A DNA stretch of 64,000 bases from Lachnospiraceae bacterium (lineage in GTDB: Bacteria > Bacillota > Clostridia > Lachnospirales > Lachnospiraceae): the NCBI GenBank assembly GCA_015057505.1, contig SVEG01000004.1:121607-185606 (forward strand). Reading direction: 5' to 3'. Positions within the stretch are counted from its first letter, which is position 1, and each line of letters opens with the position of its first letter. Made by a program: the position numbers and the translations under genes. Under the pieces are notes generated by a model that was not told the DNA's origin, did no database searches, and was given only the letters and a program-made list of their open reading frames with translations. Positions 42,731 to 52,246 of this stretch are shown here, piece after piece.

Positions 42731-44227
42731 CTATAAATCATAAAGCTTACTGTATTTTTCTGTAAGATACTCAATATAATACTTCGTGTTAAGTTTCTCA
42801 CCCGTCACGTCCTTAAGAAGTTCTTTTGCATTCTTAGATGAACCATACTGGTGAATATTTTCTTTAAGCCAGGTTGTAATCTTCGCCATATCACCGTCAA
42901 GCAAAGCCTCTTCCACATTGATTTCTTCCTGCATCTTATGAAAAAACTGCGCAGCAAATGCACTTCCGAGTGCATATGACGGGAAATATCCGATGCTGCC
43001 CTGTGACCAATGAATATCCTGCAAAATACCTTCTGACACATTCTCGGGTTTTATTCCGAGATATTCTTCATATTTGTCATTCCAAATCTGCGGTAACTCA
43101 TCGATATTTACGTCACCTTCCATGAACATCTTTTCTATTTCATAGCGGATTATTACGTGAATGCTATAAGTAAGCTCGTCTGCCTCAGTACGTATGAATC
43201 CATGTTCCACTCTGTTTACCGCTTTCATAAAATCCGAAAGTTCCACATCTTCAAGATTCTCCGGGAAAGTCTCCTGAAGTTTGGAATAAATCGGCTTCCA
43301 AAAAGCCTCGCTTCTTCCGATAAAATTCTCCATAAAACGTGACTGCGACTCATGAACTCCCATAGATGTACCACCCGCAAGCATAGTCATTGTATACTTA
43401 TCGGCAACATTCATCTCATAAAGTGCATGTCCCGCTTCATGAATTGTCGAGAAAATCGCACTTTCCGGCATGTTTTTGTAATAGTGTGTGGTAATACGCA
43501 CATCATGATTGTGCCAATTCGTCGTAAACGGATGCTCACTTTCAGCTATTACACCTTTAGAAAAATCAAATCCGACATACTCCGCGAGAAATCTGTTAAA
43601 CTCCTTTTGTTTCTCAATATCATAATCTTTTCTCAAAAAATCAAAATTAATTGAATCCTCTTTATCCTTAATCTTGTTCGCTAAAGGCAGAATTCCTTTC
43701 TTTAATTCCTCAAAGAACTTGTCAAGCACATCAGTAGTAAATTCTTCTTCAAAATCATCCAAAAGCACATTATATATACTGCCCTCGTCTTTACTTCTGT
43801 TTGCAGCCATCTTTTTATTAAATGCAATAATCTTTTCAAGAAAAGGTGCAAAAACAGAAAAATCATTCTGCTCCTTCGCTTTTGCCCATGCATTCGCCGA
43901 CTTGGCTGTAAGCTCATTGTACTCCTGATACTCTTCTGCCGTAACCGCATTAAGCTGCTCATATTCTTTTTTAAGCTTCTCCACTGTCTTTCGCTCTGTT
44001 AAAGTCAAATCATCTTCCTGTTCAAGAGTAGCAAGTAACTCCTTAACCTCATCATTGATAAGCGCCTTATGATTCTCCTTCGCAAGAATTCCCATTATCT
44101 TAGACGTGTTTTCTATTGCACTCTCAGGTGCAAGTGTTTCGTTATCCCACTCGAAAATTGCCAAAGCAGAGGACATGGCAATGCTCTTTTCAATATATTC
44201 CAGCAGCTTTTCGTAATTCTTATTCAT
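42731..44227 (-). CDS. M32-family metallocarboxypeptidase
   Basis: The protein has 498 residues, the usual length for the thermostable carboxypeptidase Taq family. The zinc motif TIHEAGHALYEM (HExxH) is near residue 263, with the third ligand Glu in GVHESQSRFMENF about 30 residues later. Substrates are peptide C-termini, in the cytoplasm since no signal peptide is seen. GGAG precedes ATG. Confidence 0.94.
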   Translation of the reverse strand: MNKNYEKLLEYIEKSIAMSSALAIFEWDNETLAPESAIENTSKIMGILAKENHKALINDEVKELLATLEQEDDLTLTERKTVEKLKKEYEQLNAVTAEEYQEYNELTAKSANAWAKAKEQNDFSVFAPFLEKIIAFNKKMAANRSKDEGSIYNVLLDDFEEEFTTDVLDKFFEELKKGILPLANKIKDKEDSINFDFLRKDYDIEKQKEFNRFLAEYVGFDFSKGVIAESEHPFTTNWHNHDVRITTHYYKNMPESAIFSTIHEAGHALYEMNVADKYTMTMLAGGTSMGVHESQSRFMENFIGRSEAFWKPIYSKLQETFPENLEDVELSDFMKAVNRVEHGFIRTEADELTYSIHVIIRYEIEKMFMEGDVNIDELPQIWNDKYEEYLGIKPENVSEGILQDIHWSQGSIGYFPSYALGSAFAAQFFHKMQEEINVEEALLDGDMAKITTWLKENIHQYGSSKNAKELLKDVTGEKLNTKYYIEYLTEKYSKLYDL

Positions 44228-44288
44228 AACAAACTCCTATCCGCCACACACTCGTGACATAATATTGAATGCTTTAATTATTTTATGC

Positions 44289-44316
44289 AAAAAAGCGTGC
44301 TCAATACAAAGCACGC
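44289..44316 (-). terminator. Terminator of the NUDIX gene
   Basis: GCGTGCT/AGCACGC stem followed by TTTTTT on the minus strand. Confidence 0.9.
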
Positions 44317-44330
44317 CTTCTTTTTTCATT

Positions 44331-44783
44331 CTAGAAATATTTTTTGTTTCCCCAAAGATTATTCTTCTTTAATTCAAGATACTCGTTATAAGCCTTCTCT
44401 AAAATCTGCTTCTCATTCGCAAACTTAAGCAAATGATACGCTTCATGAAACTTATAGTATCCGGAATCAATAAAATATTCCTCTCGTTGTGGCTTACTGT
44501 AATAACTATCCGCCATCATCAGATACCAGTGTACGTCTTTCTCAACGATATCCTCCGCTGTCGAAAAAGAATATTGGCTCTTACCTATATACTTAATGAT
44601 ATTCGCCTTAACTCCTGTTTCTTCAGACACTTCCCTAAGTGCCGTCTCCTTATATTCTTCTCCTTCTTCTACAGTTCCTTTCGGTAAAACCCAGCCCTCA
44701 TACTTGTTCTTGTAGTTCTTGTACAAAACCAAAATCTTACCACGGAATATAACCACACCGCCACAGCTCGTTGCCTCAATCAT
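44331..44783 (-). CDS. NUDIX hydrolase
   Basis: The protein has 150 residues from ATG 44783, placed after AGGAGG. The NUDIX box GTVEEGEEYKETALREVSEE (about residues 38-57), completed by TGV, is intact. The substrate is not predictable; the overall length and the HWYLMMADSYY stretch suggest a diadenosine-polyphosphate or nucleotide-sugar pyrophosphatase. Single-gene unit. Confidence 0.88.
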   Translation of the reverse strand: MIEATSCGGVVIFRGKILVLYKNYKNKYEGWVLPKGTVEEGEEYKETALREVSEETGVKANIIKYIGKSQYSFSTAEDIVEKDVHWYLMMADSYYSKPQREEYFIDSGYYKFHEAYHLLKFANEKQILEKAYNEYLELKKNNLWGNKKYF

Positions 44784-44865
44784 TTCGCAATTCCTCCTGT
44801 CATGCAAGTGTGTCATCAAACACTGATGATAGTATAACTCTTTTTTACTAATGTTTCAAGTATTA

Positions 44866-44911
44866 AAAATGTGTCTGATAATGTACAGAAAAAGTATCAT
44901 ATCAGACACAC
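44866..44911 (-). terminator. Terminator of yebC
   Basis: GTGTCTGATA/TATCAGACAC, a 10-bp perfect stem with a 19-base loop, followed by ATTTTTAATA on the minus strand. Confidence 0.85.
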
Positions 44912-44921
44912 TTAAAATACT

Positions 44922-45650
44922 TTATTCATCCCAGTTGTGATATACTGCCTGAACGTCATCGTCATCATCAAGTAAATCAAGAATACGATTCATCTTCTTG
45001 ATATCCTCTTCATTTGAAAGTTCAACCCATGTCTGAGGAATCATTGTAACATCAGCCTCAACCATAGGAACCTTAAGTGCTTCGATGGCTTCACGCACTG
45101 CACTGAAGTCATCGGGAGCTGTGATAATCTCATAGCTATCCTCTTCCTCTGCGAAATCCTCTGCGCCTGCATCAAGTGCTGCCATCATAAGCTCGTCAGC
45201 ATCCATCTCACACTCTTCTTTGTCGATGATAATCTGACCTTTCTTATCGAACATAAAGGATACACAACCCTGTGTACCTACATTACCGCCGCCCTTTGTA
45301 AAAGCATTTCTTACATTAGCTGCAGTTCTATTCTTGTTATCTGTAAGTGCATCAACAATGATGGCTGTTCCGTTAGGGCCATAGCCTTCATAAGATACTG
45401 ATACGTAATTAACTGAATCTGCGTCACCTGCTGCCTTCTTGATACCTCTCTCAATAGTATCGTTAGGCATGTTGTTTGATTTAGCCTTCGCAATAATATC
45501 ACGAAGCTTGCTGTTGCTTGCCGGATCCGGGCCACCCTCTTTTACCGCAACAGCGATTTCTCTACCGATAATTGTAAAAATCTTACCCTTAGCGGCATCA
45601 TTTTTCTCCTTTTTATGCTTAATATTCGCAAATTTTGAATGTCCTGACAT
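44922..45650 (-). CDS. YebC/PmpR-family protein
   Basis: The protein has 242 residues and begins [19 protein letters not shown], the family signature. Three alpha/beta domains are expected. YebC proteins have been described as DNA-binding regulators and, more recently, as factors relieving ribosome stalling on proline motifs. AAGGAG precedes ATG. Last gene of the rex-to-yebC run. Confidence 0.94.
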   Translation of the reverse strand: MSGHSKFANIKHKKEKNDAAKGKIFTIIGREIAVAVKEGGPDPASNSKLRDIIAKAKSNNMPNDTIERGIKKAAGDADSVNYVSVSYEGYGPNGTAIIVDALTDNKNRTAANVRNAFTKGGGNVGTQGCVSFMFDKKGQIIIDKEECEMDADELMMAALDAGAEDFAEEEDSYEIITAPDDFSAVREAIEALKVPMVEADVTMIPQTWVELSNEEDIKKMNRILDLLDDDDDVQAVYHNWDE

Positions 45651-45667
45651 TACTAAAAACTCCTTTT

Positions 45668-47041
45668 CTATTCTTCTGTTTCTTTATCTTCAAGGTCCTG
45701 CTCTTCTTTAATCTCAAGCTTGGTTACCTTTACAAACTGAATTATTTTCTTTCTGACGTCCAATACATCAAACTGATATCCTGCAAAAATAATGCTGGGA
45801 TTCTCATTCTCGCTGGGAATTCTGTCAAGCTTGGACACAAGAAGACCATTAAGAGTATCATAATCCTCATCTTCATTAAGCTCAATCTCGAGAACCTCGC
45901 AAACCTCATCAAGTTCTGCCATACCATTCATAATGAAGCTTCCGTCGTCCTGACTTAAAATCATGATATCTTCTTCATCATATTCATCAAGAATATTACC
46001 TACAATCTCCTCTAAGATATCTTCCATGGCAACAAGACCTGCTGTCTGTCCGTACTCATCAACTACGACTACCATATGTATCTTCTTTGACTGCATGTCC
46101 TTAAATAAATCGTTAAGGTTACGTGTCTCCGGAATAAAAACCGGCTCCATTAAAAGTTCTGTAATATCCTCAAGCTGCTTAGTCTGATTCTCTTTTCTCT
46201 TACTGAATCTAAGCGCATCTTTAAGATGAAGTATACCAATAATATTGTCAATATCATCACGATATACGGGAAATCTCGAGTAATTCTCTTTTACAATAAA
46301 TTCAAGTGTCTCTGAAAGTGTCCACTTGGAATCAACTGCGATTATAGACTTTCTGTGAGTCATAATATCATCTGCATTCTTGTCTCCGAACTCAATGATA
46401 TTATTAATCATCTCTGCTTCGTTGGCTTCAAGCATACCCTGCTCATGACCTTCATTAACAATCGAAACTATCTCTTCTTCCGTAACATTGTCATACTCCT
46501 TGTTCGGGTCAAGACCGGTTATAAGCATAATTCCCTTGGAGATACCTTTAACTACCCATACAATCGGTGTAACAATTGCACCTGCAAAAGTTGCCACAGG
46601 CAAAAGTTTGCAAGCCCATTTCTCAGGATTACATACGGCATAATGTTTGGGAACGATTACTCCGAACACCAACATAAAAATCGTATATAATACTACAACA
46701 ACCACACCTGCCACAATTTCTGTTAAAAGTCCTGCCGAAAAAGCAAAAGGCTTCTCGGTAAGCAGATAACAAACGCCGTTCTGCAATACGGGATAAATAA
46801 AAATCCCTGCAACAACGTTAATCAAAAACATCGCAACAACAAGTTCCACATCAATGTAAACACTTGATCTTTTCACAATATCCGCAAGTTTATCTGCCTT
46901 CTTCTTATTCTCTTGTGACAGTTTTTCAAGCGTCAGCTCATTTAAGCTCTCCACAGCCATAAAAAAGCAATACAAAATACCTGTAAGTATCACAAATGCA
47001 ATGACAAGTATCGAGCAACATAACGGACTGCCGTCTTCCAT
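45668..47041 (-). CDS. CNNM/CorC-family membrane transporter (hemolysin C-like)
   Basis: The protein has 457 residues. A DUF21 domain with four hydrophobic segments (about residues 1-175) is followed by a pair of CBS domains ([12 protein letters not shown] near 230, [21 protein letters not shown] segment near 310) and a C-terminal CorC_HlyC domain. The family exports Mg2+ or Co2+, often ATP- and Mg-regulated through the CBS pair. The ribosome site AGGAG is rather far (about 13 bases) from the ATG. Confidence 0.9.
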   Translation of the reverse strand: MEDGSPLCCSILVIAFVILTGILYCFFMAVESLNELTLEKLSQENKKKADKLADIVKRSSVYIDVELVVAMFLINVVAGIFIYPVLQNGVCYLLTEKPFAFSAGLLTEIVAGVVVVVLYTIFMLVFGVIVPKHYAVCNPEKWACKLLPVATFAGAIVTPIVWVVKGISKGIMLITGLDPNKEYDNVTEEEIVSIVNEGHEQGMLEANEAEMINNIIEFGDKNADDIMTHRKSIIAVDSKWTLSETLEFIVKENYSRFPVYRDDIDNIIGILHLKDALRFSKRKENQTKQLEDITELLMEPVFIPETRNLNDLFKDMQSKKIHMVVVVDEYGQTAGLVAMEDILEEIVGNILDEYDEEDIMILSQDDGSFIMNGMAELDEVCEVLEIELNEDEDYDTLNGLLVSKLDRIPSENENPSIIFAGYQFDVLDVRKKIIQFVKVTKLEIKEEQDLEDKETEE

Positions 47042-47135
47042 AATAAAAAATCGTCTCCTTTTCTTGTGTAAAATATTTTATAAGCAAACATTAAAAATAT
47101 AACATTTTATAACACTTTCGTCAATAGCCCGTCTT

Positions 47136-47480
47136 TTATGTATTAAGTTCCAGACTAATCAACAGTGCCCGGTTCACTTTTTCAAGTATCTCACTGTCCA
47201 AATGACAAACCTTGTCTTTAAGACGCTTTTTGTCAATCGTTCTGAGCTGTTCAAGCAAAATAACCGAATCCTTGACAACTCCGTACTTCTGACAAAGCTC
47301 CACATGAGTCGGAAGTTTTGCTTTGTTCATCTTGGATGTTATCGCCGCACAAATAACCGTAGGGCTATGTTTATTACCTGTATCATTCTGAATTATAAGT
47401 ACAGGTCTTATTCCTCCCTGCTCAGAACCTATTACAGGTCTTAAATCCGCATAATATATATCACCACGTTTAATAATCAC
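47136..47480 (-). CDS. MazF/PemK-family endoribonuclease without adjacent antitoxin
   Basis: The 114-residue protein opens [20 protein letters not shown] after the start codon, matching Bacillus EndoA/MazF closely, with [19 protein letters not shown] further on. MazF enzymes cut mRNA at short motifs. GTG 47480 with GGAG ten bases upstream is chosen; another GTG at 47489 is too close to that site. In Bacillus an antitoxin gene lies between alr and this gene. Here the 97 bp between them holds no ORF, so it is orphaned or uses a distant antitoxin. Confidence 0.88.
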   Translation of the reverse strand: MIIKRGDIYYADLRPVIGSEQGGIRPVLIIQNDTGNKHSPTVICAAITSKMNKAKLPTHVELCQKYGVVKDSVILLEQLRTIDKKRLKDKVCHLDSEILEKVNRALLISLELNT

Positions 47481-47577
47481 TGAATTCACACTCCATAAAT
47501 TGATTCGTTACCTTCAGTATTTCCCAAAAACTCCGGTGCATACCAATATCATGCAAATCTATTCGACAATATTTTGT

Positions 47578-48768
47578 CTATAACAGCATATCTATATATT
47601 CCGCAACATGCACAAGCTCATTATCAAGATAATAAAGTCTTGCCACTCTCTTGTTAATGTTACATATAATCTCATAATTAAAGGTTGACTTGGCAATATC
47701 AGCAATTTCTTCAACGGTAATACACTCCTCACCTGCACTGCCTATAAGAACAACCTCGTCTTTTACCGATACACCCTCTATATCAGTTACATCAACCATA
47801 AACTGGTCCATGCAGATTCTTCCGAGTATAGGAGCACGCTTGCCTCTGATAAGTACATATCCCTTATTGGAAACTGCTCTCGGGTATCCATCACCATAAC
47901 CGACAGGAATTGTTGCAACAACAGTCTCCTTCTCAGTAATAAATGTTCCGTCATAGCTTATGGGGCACCCTGCCTCAAGCTTCTTAATATATGCAACATG
48001 ACTGTACCACGACATAACCGGTTTGATTCCAAGCTTTGCAATATCAACATCCCCTGATGGTGCAAGTCCGTAAAGAGCAATTCCCACACGCACCATATCA
48101 AGTGCAAATTCCGGCAAATCTATAGTTGCCGCACTGTTGGCACAGTGACGAACCGGAATATTAATATTCTTTGCTTCAAGTTTTGAAAGAAGTTCCGTAA
48201 AATGTTCATATTGCAACCTTGTCGAAGTCTTATCCTTATTATCGGCCTTCGCAAAATGAGTAAAAATACCTTCTGTATATATTCCTTCCAAGGTATTCAA
48301 ATACTCTATATACTCTATAACTTCTTTCTCGTCCCTGATACCGATTCTTGACATTCCCGTATCTACTTTGACATGTACGACAGCCTTTTTGCCAATCCGC
48401 TTAGCAATATCATTAAGCTTATCAACCGTCTCTCTGTCAAATACAGGTATTCTTATATCAGCCTTTATAAGTTCTTCATAAAAAGCCTCTGTAACAACCC
48501 CGAGTATAAGAATCATTTTATCTATAATATTATGTCTTCTGAGACTTAACGCTTCCTCCGCTGTCGCAACAGCATAACCGTCAATTATGTCCTGTGTATA
48601 TTTGGCAATAGCAAATGCACCGTGACCGTAACCGTCAGTCTTAACTACCGCCATAAGTTTAACACCCTCCGGCAGATTACCTTTAAGCTGAAGTAAATTA
48701 TGACGAACAGCAGTTAAATCAACCGAGACATTGGTTCTTTCATATTTTTTTACATTAATTTTTTCCAT
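47578..48768 (-). CDS. alr: Alanine racemase
   Basis: The protein has 396 residues, PLP-dependent. AVVKTDGYGHGAFAIAKY near residue 41 holds the PLP lysine, and VDTGMSRIGIR near 137 and the C-terminal catalytic Tyr region (PISYDGTF near 270) are present. It supplies D-alanine for peptidoglycan. The start overlaps the nnr stop by 19 bp. Upstream of the mazF-like gene as in Bacillus. Confidence 0.96.
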   Translation of the reverse strand: MEKINVKKYERTNVSVDLTAVRHNLLQLKGNLPEGVKLMAVVKTDGYGHGAFAIAKYTQDIIDGYAVATAEEALSLRRHNIIDKMILILGVVTEAFYEELIKADIRIPVFDRETVDKLNDIAKRIGKKAVVHVKVDTGMSRIGIRDEKEVIEYIEYLNTLEGIYTEGIFTHFAKADNKDKTSTRLQYEHFTELLSKLEAKNINIPVRHCANSAATIDLPEFALDMVRVGIALYGLAPSGDVDIAKLGIKPVMSWYSHVAYIKKLEAGCPISYDGTFITEKETVVATIPVGYGDGYPRAVSNKGYVLIRGKRAPILGRICMDQFMVDVTDIEGVSVKDEVVLIGSAGEECITVEEIADIAKSTFNYEIICNINKRVARLYYLDNELVHVAEYIDMLL

Positions 48769-50267
48769 GTTTCTTCTCCCATAACCTTCTCAAGAGCCTT
48801 GGAAATATCCCTTGCAAGCAAAGGTCTCTCCCCTTTAGCGTTCCTTGCGTAATCCCCACAAAGACCGTGAATATATACAGACATTGAAGTTGCAAGGCGC
48901 CTGTCTGCATACATTGCGCACATTGCACCTGTAATTCCGCTGAGTACATCGCCGCTTCCGGCCGTCGCCATTCCCGAATTACCCGAGCTGTTAACGTAAA
49001 ACACACCTTTTTTATCGGCGATTACAGTAACTGCATCCTTCAAAATAACCGTTGCACCTGTCTGTCTTGCAAATTCTTCAGCTTCACCTATAAGATTCTC
49101 CTGTATTACTTCTATACTCTTCCCCGTGAGTCTTGCCATCTCACCCAGATGGGGTGTAAGAATAATATTATCTTTAAGCAAAGAAAGCCAATTGTTCTTA
49201 GCAATAATATTGAGTGCATCCGCATCAAGCACAACCGGTCTGTCTTTTGTCTCAAGAACAAACCGCACAATATCACATGCAGGCTTACCCGTTCCAAGTC
49301 CCGGTCCACACACAACTGCATCTGACATACGTATTCTGTCCCTTATTATACAGCCTGATTCTTCATTATTCCAGTCAATTATTACTGCTTCCGGTAATTT
49401 ACTCTGGATATTCTTAACAACCTGCGGTGCCGTCGCAAGTACTGCAACAAGTCCCGTGCCACATCTGTATGCCGATTCAGCACAAAACTGTGCCGCACCA
49501 GTCATATTCCCTGAACCTGCAATAATAAAAAGCTTACCATACGAGCCCTTATTAGAATATGCCATTCGCTTAGGTAAAAGTTTGTAATCCTCCAAAGTAT
49601 GCGTATAAATACAGGGGGGATTGTCGCCTAAAGCCGGTGGAATTATTCCGATGTTTTTTATAATCACCTGTCCGGCATACTCTCTTCCCGGATACATTCT
49701 TATTCCAAGTTTCTCAAACTCAAAAGTCACGGTAATATCGGCTTTCACCGCAGTTCCCATTACTTTGGCAGTATCTCCGTTTATTCCGCTCGGAATATCT
49801 ACTGCAACAACAGTCGCATAATTAACTGCATTAATGCTTTCAATTACCTCTTTAAATTCACCTTCAATATTCCTTGTAAGACCAATGCCAAATACGGCAT
49901 CCACAATTATAGTGTATTCACTAAAATCAGAAGTGGTTACATAGTGCAGATTGTTATCTGTAATATTATCAAGAATTCGTTTCTGAAGCTTCCATTCTTC
50001 AGTCGCCTTATCTTTATTTCCTACAATATAAACAGCACAAAAAACACCCTCATCATGTAACATTCTTGCAACAGCGAGACCGTCTGCACCGTTATTGCCA
50101 ACGCCGCAAACAACAAGCACTTTATCGTTACTTTTAACAAGAGTGATAATCTCGTCCCTGACAGATAAAGCTGCACGTTCCATCAACACGATAGAGGGTA
50201 TTCCTATATTATTTATTGTATATTGCTCTATGGCTTTCATCTCTGTGTTACTGACTACACAACGCAT
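48750..50267 (-). CDS. nnr: Bifunctional NAD(P)HX epimerase/dehydratase
   Basis: The protein has 505 residues with two domains. The N-terminal YjeF_N epimerase (GVGNNGADGLAVARML near residue 55) repairs the R-epimer, and the C-terminal carbohydrate-kinase-like dehydratase (VVCGPGLGTG near 318, NSSGNSGMATAGSGDVLSG near 430) uses ADP to dehydrate hydrated NAD(P)H. It starts 3 bp after the upstream coiled-coil gene and overlaps alr. Confidence 0.94.
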   Translation of the reverse strand: MRCVVSNTEMKAIEQYTINNIGIPSIVLMERAALSVRDEIITLVKSNDKVLVVCGVGNNGADGLAVARMLHDEGVFCAVYIVGNKDKATEEWKLQKRILDNITDNNLHYVTTSDFSEYTIIVDAVFGIGLTRNIEGEFKEVIESINAVNYATVVAVDIPSGINGDTAKVMGTAVKADITVTFEFEKLGIRMYPGREYAGQVIIKNIGIIPPALGDNPPCIYTHTLEDYKLLPKRMAYSNKGSYGKLFIIAGSGNMTGAAQFCAESAYRCGTGLVAVLATAPQVVKNIQSKLPEAVIIDWNNEESGCIIRDRIRMSDAVVCGPGLGTGKPACDIVRFVLETKDRPVVLDADALNIIAKNNWLSLLKDNIILTPHLGEMARLTGKSIEVIQENLIGEAEEFARQTGATVILKDAVTVIADKKGVFYVNSSGNSGMATAGSGDVLSGITGAMCAMYADRRLATSMSVYIHGLCGDYARNAKGERPLLARDISKALEKVMGEETWKKLM

Positions 50268-50270
50268 TAT

Positions 50271-50894
50271 CTATTCCTTCTGACCAAATTTATTATCCAA
50301 AACTTCCATTAACTGCGCACCAAGTATATCATGCATATTGTTATATATCATGGCATTATTATCTTCAGTCTCCTGCTTTAATATCATCTGCTTGCGAAGT
50401 TCAACTCTTGCTTTTGCAATCCAATTGGCAAGGCGTTTTTCCTCTTCTTTGCCCTTCTGAAGATGAATATATGCAATCTCCATGCCTGCAACAATTAGTT
50501 TCTCATTGGCTTCCCTTAGCTTATGCGGAATATCAAACTGCTCATCCTCAAGAGCTTCAAGTTTCTCGTTACACTCAAGTATAAGCTTCTGATTCTTCTC
50601 CATAGCCTTATTACGCTTCTGGTCCTTCTCACTACCCTCACCGGAAACCTCCATACGCTCAACAATTTCCTGCATAAGCTTATTCTTGATTTTCTTAACT
50701 TCTTTCAAATCATTATTAACCTGACCTTGTTTTTTCAACAATGCATTCACTTCATCTTCAAGGTCCTTAACAAGTTTTGGTTTCTCAATAGCTTTAAACA
50801 TCTGATGCCAACGCTCGTCCAAAACAACTATCGGAATCTGACTTGCATGTATTCCCTGAAAAAACGCATCTGTCTTCCCACGGTTATCTTCCAT
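50271..50894 (-). CDS. Coiled-coil protein, unknown function
   Basis: The protein has 207 residues. LDERWHQMFKAIEKP near residue 25 is followed by about 110 residues of charged heptad-rich helix (KPKLVKDLEDEVNALLKKQG onward) and a C-terminal helix. No membrane segment and no cysteines. Gaps of 4 and 3 bp to rex and nnr make it part of that operon. I do not recognise a named family; the position beside rex suggests a conserved clostridial protein. Confidence 0.82.
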   Translation of the reverse strand: MEDNRGKTDAFFQGIHASQIPIVVLDERWHQMFKAIEKPKLVKDLEDEVNALLKKQGQVNNDLKEVKKIKNKLMQEIVERMEVSGEGSEKDQKRNKAMEKNQKLILECNEKLEALEDEQFDIPHKLREANEKLIVAGMEIAYIHLQKGKEEEKRLANWIAKARVELRKQMILKQETEDNNAMIYNNMHDILGAQLMEVLDNKFGQKE

Positions 50895-50898
50895 CTTT

Positions 50899-51534
50899 TT
50901 ATTCTTTCTCCTGCCACTTTATATTATATGACAACTGCATAAGACTGTCCGACAAATGAACATTCTCAACCGTCACATGCTCCGGAAGTCTAAGATCGGT
51001 ATGTGCGAAATTCCAGATTGCACGTATACCATATGTAACTACTTCATCCGCAATTCTTGTTGCATCACCTTTGGGAATAGTAAGTGCCGCAATCTCAATA
51101 TCATTATTCTTAATAAACTCAGAAAGCTCTGACATGCTGTGAACTGTAATGTCGCCAACTTCCTTGCCGACAAGACTCTCATCCTTATCAAACAAAGCTT
51201 TAATAATAAAACCTCTCTTGCCAAAATTAGAATACTTGGCAATTGCAAGCCCGAGATTACCTGCACCTATAATAATCATGTTATGCTTCTTATCCATGCC
51301 GAGAATCTTGGCAATCTCATCATACAAATAACGGACATTATAGCCATATCCCTGTTGGCCGAAACCACCGAAATTATTCAAATCCTGCCTTATCTGGGAA
51401 GCAGTAACCCTCATCTTCTCACTAAGCTCATTTGATGAAATACGTTCTATACCATCCTCGAGTAATTCCCCGAGATATCTGTAATATCTGGGAAGACGCT
51501 TAATAACTGCTGATGAAATTTCTTTTTTTGACAT
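50899..51534 (-). CDS. rex: Redox-sensing transcriptional repressor Rex
   Basis: The protein has 211 residues. The N-terminal winged helix contains RITASQIRQDL-like VTASQIRQDLNNFGGFGQQG near residues 42-61, followed by a Rossmann domain with IIGAGNLGLAIAKY near 90. Rex senses the NADH/NAD ratio and represses fermentation genes when NADH is low. AGGAGG precedes ATG. First gene of a run to yebC. Confidence 0.96.
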   Translation of the reverse strand: MSKKEISSAVIKRLPRYYRYLGELLEDGIERISSNELSEKMRVTASQIRQDLNNFGGFGQQGYGYNVRYLYDEIAKILGMDKKHNMIIIGAGNLGLAIAKYSNFGKRGFIIKALFDKDESLVGKEVGDITVHSMSELSEFIKNNDIEIAALTIPKGDATRIADEVVTYGIRAIWNFAHTDLRLPEHVTVENVHLSDSLMQLSYNIKWQEKE

Positions 51535-51568
51535 ATGACTGCCTCCTAAAAAATCCTTACTTATTTAC

Positions 51569-51597
51569 ATTATATATAAATGTTAAAACAATGTCAA
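51569..51597 (-). promoter_or_regulatory. Promoter of the rex operon
   Basis: On the minus strand TTGACA (51592-51597), a 17-bp spacer and TATAAT (51569-51574), a full-consensus match. TTGTTTTAACA inside the spacer has some likeness to a Rex half-site, too weak to claim autoregulation. Confidence 0.8.
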
Positions 51598-51652
51598 ACT
51601 TTGAGCAAAAAATTGTCTTTAAAAACTTTTCGCGCTTTTTTTTATTTTTTCT

Positions 51653-51681
51653 TTGCATTCTAAAACATTATCTGCTAAAAT
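51653..51681 (+). promoter_or_regulatory. Promoter of rpmB
   Basis: TTGCAT (51653-51658), a 17-bp spacer and TAAAAT (51676-51681), about 55 bases before the start codon. Confidence 0.65.
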
Positions 51682-51736
51682 ATACAATGTTCTGGGTCTG
51701 TTTAGATGACCTAATAGCGTCAAGGAGGTGCAAATC

Positions 51737-51922
51737 ATGGCAAAATGTAGTATTTGCGGTAAGAGCGCTCATTTCGGACACAATGTGAGCCATTCTAATA
51801 GAAAGACTAATGCAGTATGGAAAGCGAATGTAAAATCTGTTCGCGTTAAAGTTAATGGCGGCAACAAGAGAATGAATGTATGTACATCTTGTTTGAAGTC
51901 AGGTCTCGTAGAGCGTGCTTAA
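51737..51922 (+). CDS. rpmB: Ribosomal protein L28
   Basis: The protein has 61 residues and begins MAKCSICGKSAHFGHNVSHS. Four cysteines in two CxxC pairs (CSIC and CTSC) make it the zinc-binding form. ATG 51737 follows AAGGAGG; an in-frame ATG would extend it by three residues into the ribosome site and is rejected. Confidence 0.96.
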   Translation: MAKCSICGKSAHFGHNVSHSNRKTNAVWKANVKSVRVKVNGGNKRMNVCTSCLKSGLVERA

Positions 51923-51929
51923 TTGTAAA

Positions 51930-52015
51930 AGAGTTTGCACAGCAAACTTTTTTAGAAACAAAGTTTCCCGATTAAAACGAAGTACATTAGAGCGTGTTTA
52001 TACACGCTCTTTTTT
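51930..52015 (+). terminator. Tandem terminators of rpmB
   Basis: First AGAGTTTGC/GCAAACTTT with TTTTTT (51930-51953), then AGAGCGTGT/ACACGCTCT with a 4-base loop and TTTTTTCG (51988-52015). Confidence 0.9.
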
Positions 52016-52039
52016 CGTTTTATACTCTGAAAATTTCAT

Positions 52040-52183
52040 TTACTTGGACTTGCAGAACATATTATAACCTATCACAAGTAGCAAACCTGCCACCAAAAGT
52101 CGGAACAGAGGATTTGACAGGCATAACGAAATTATAATTCCGACACCAATCCAAAATAAAATAAAACCAATTATTTTACACAT
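52040..52183 (-). CDS. Small membrane protein, 47 residues
   Basis: The ORF begins MCKIIGFILFWIGVGIIISL and has two hydrophobic segments separated by SNPLF, ending NMFCKSK. ATG 52183 is eight bases after GGGGG, which is itself the 3' arm of the gerW terminator hairpin. The composition and two-helix design are typical of small clostridial membrane proteins. Function unknown. Confidence 0.7.
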   Translation of the reverse strand: MCKIIGFILFWIGVGIIISLCLSNPLFRLLVAGLLLVIGYNMFCKSK

Positions 52184-52228
52184 AAAAAAAGCCCCCTGCA
52201 TACTCTCCATTTATCCTATGCAAGGGGT
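52184..52228 (-). terminator. Terminator of gerW overlapping a ribosome site
   Basis: ACCCCTTGCATA pairs with TATGCAGGGGGC (one bulge/mismatch), followed by TTTTTTT on the minus strand. The GGGGG of the 3' arm is also the ribosome site of the 47-residue ORF. T-run on the plus strand too (GTTTTTAT). Confidence 0.8.
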
Positions 52229-52246
52229 GTTTTTATATTGCATAAA

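Noticed and set aside
51569..51597. A Rex autoregulatory operator at the rex promoter
   Set aside because: Only a partial half-site (TTGTTTTAACA) without the paired TTTAACAA arm; too weak to call.
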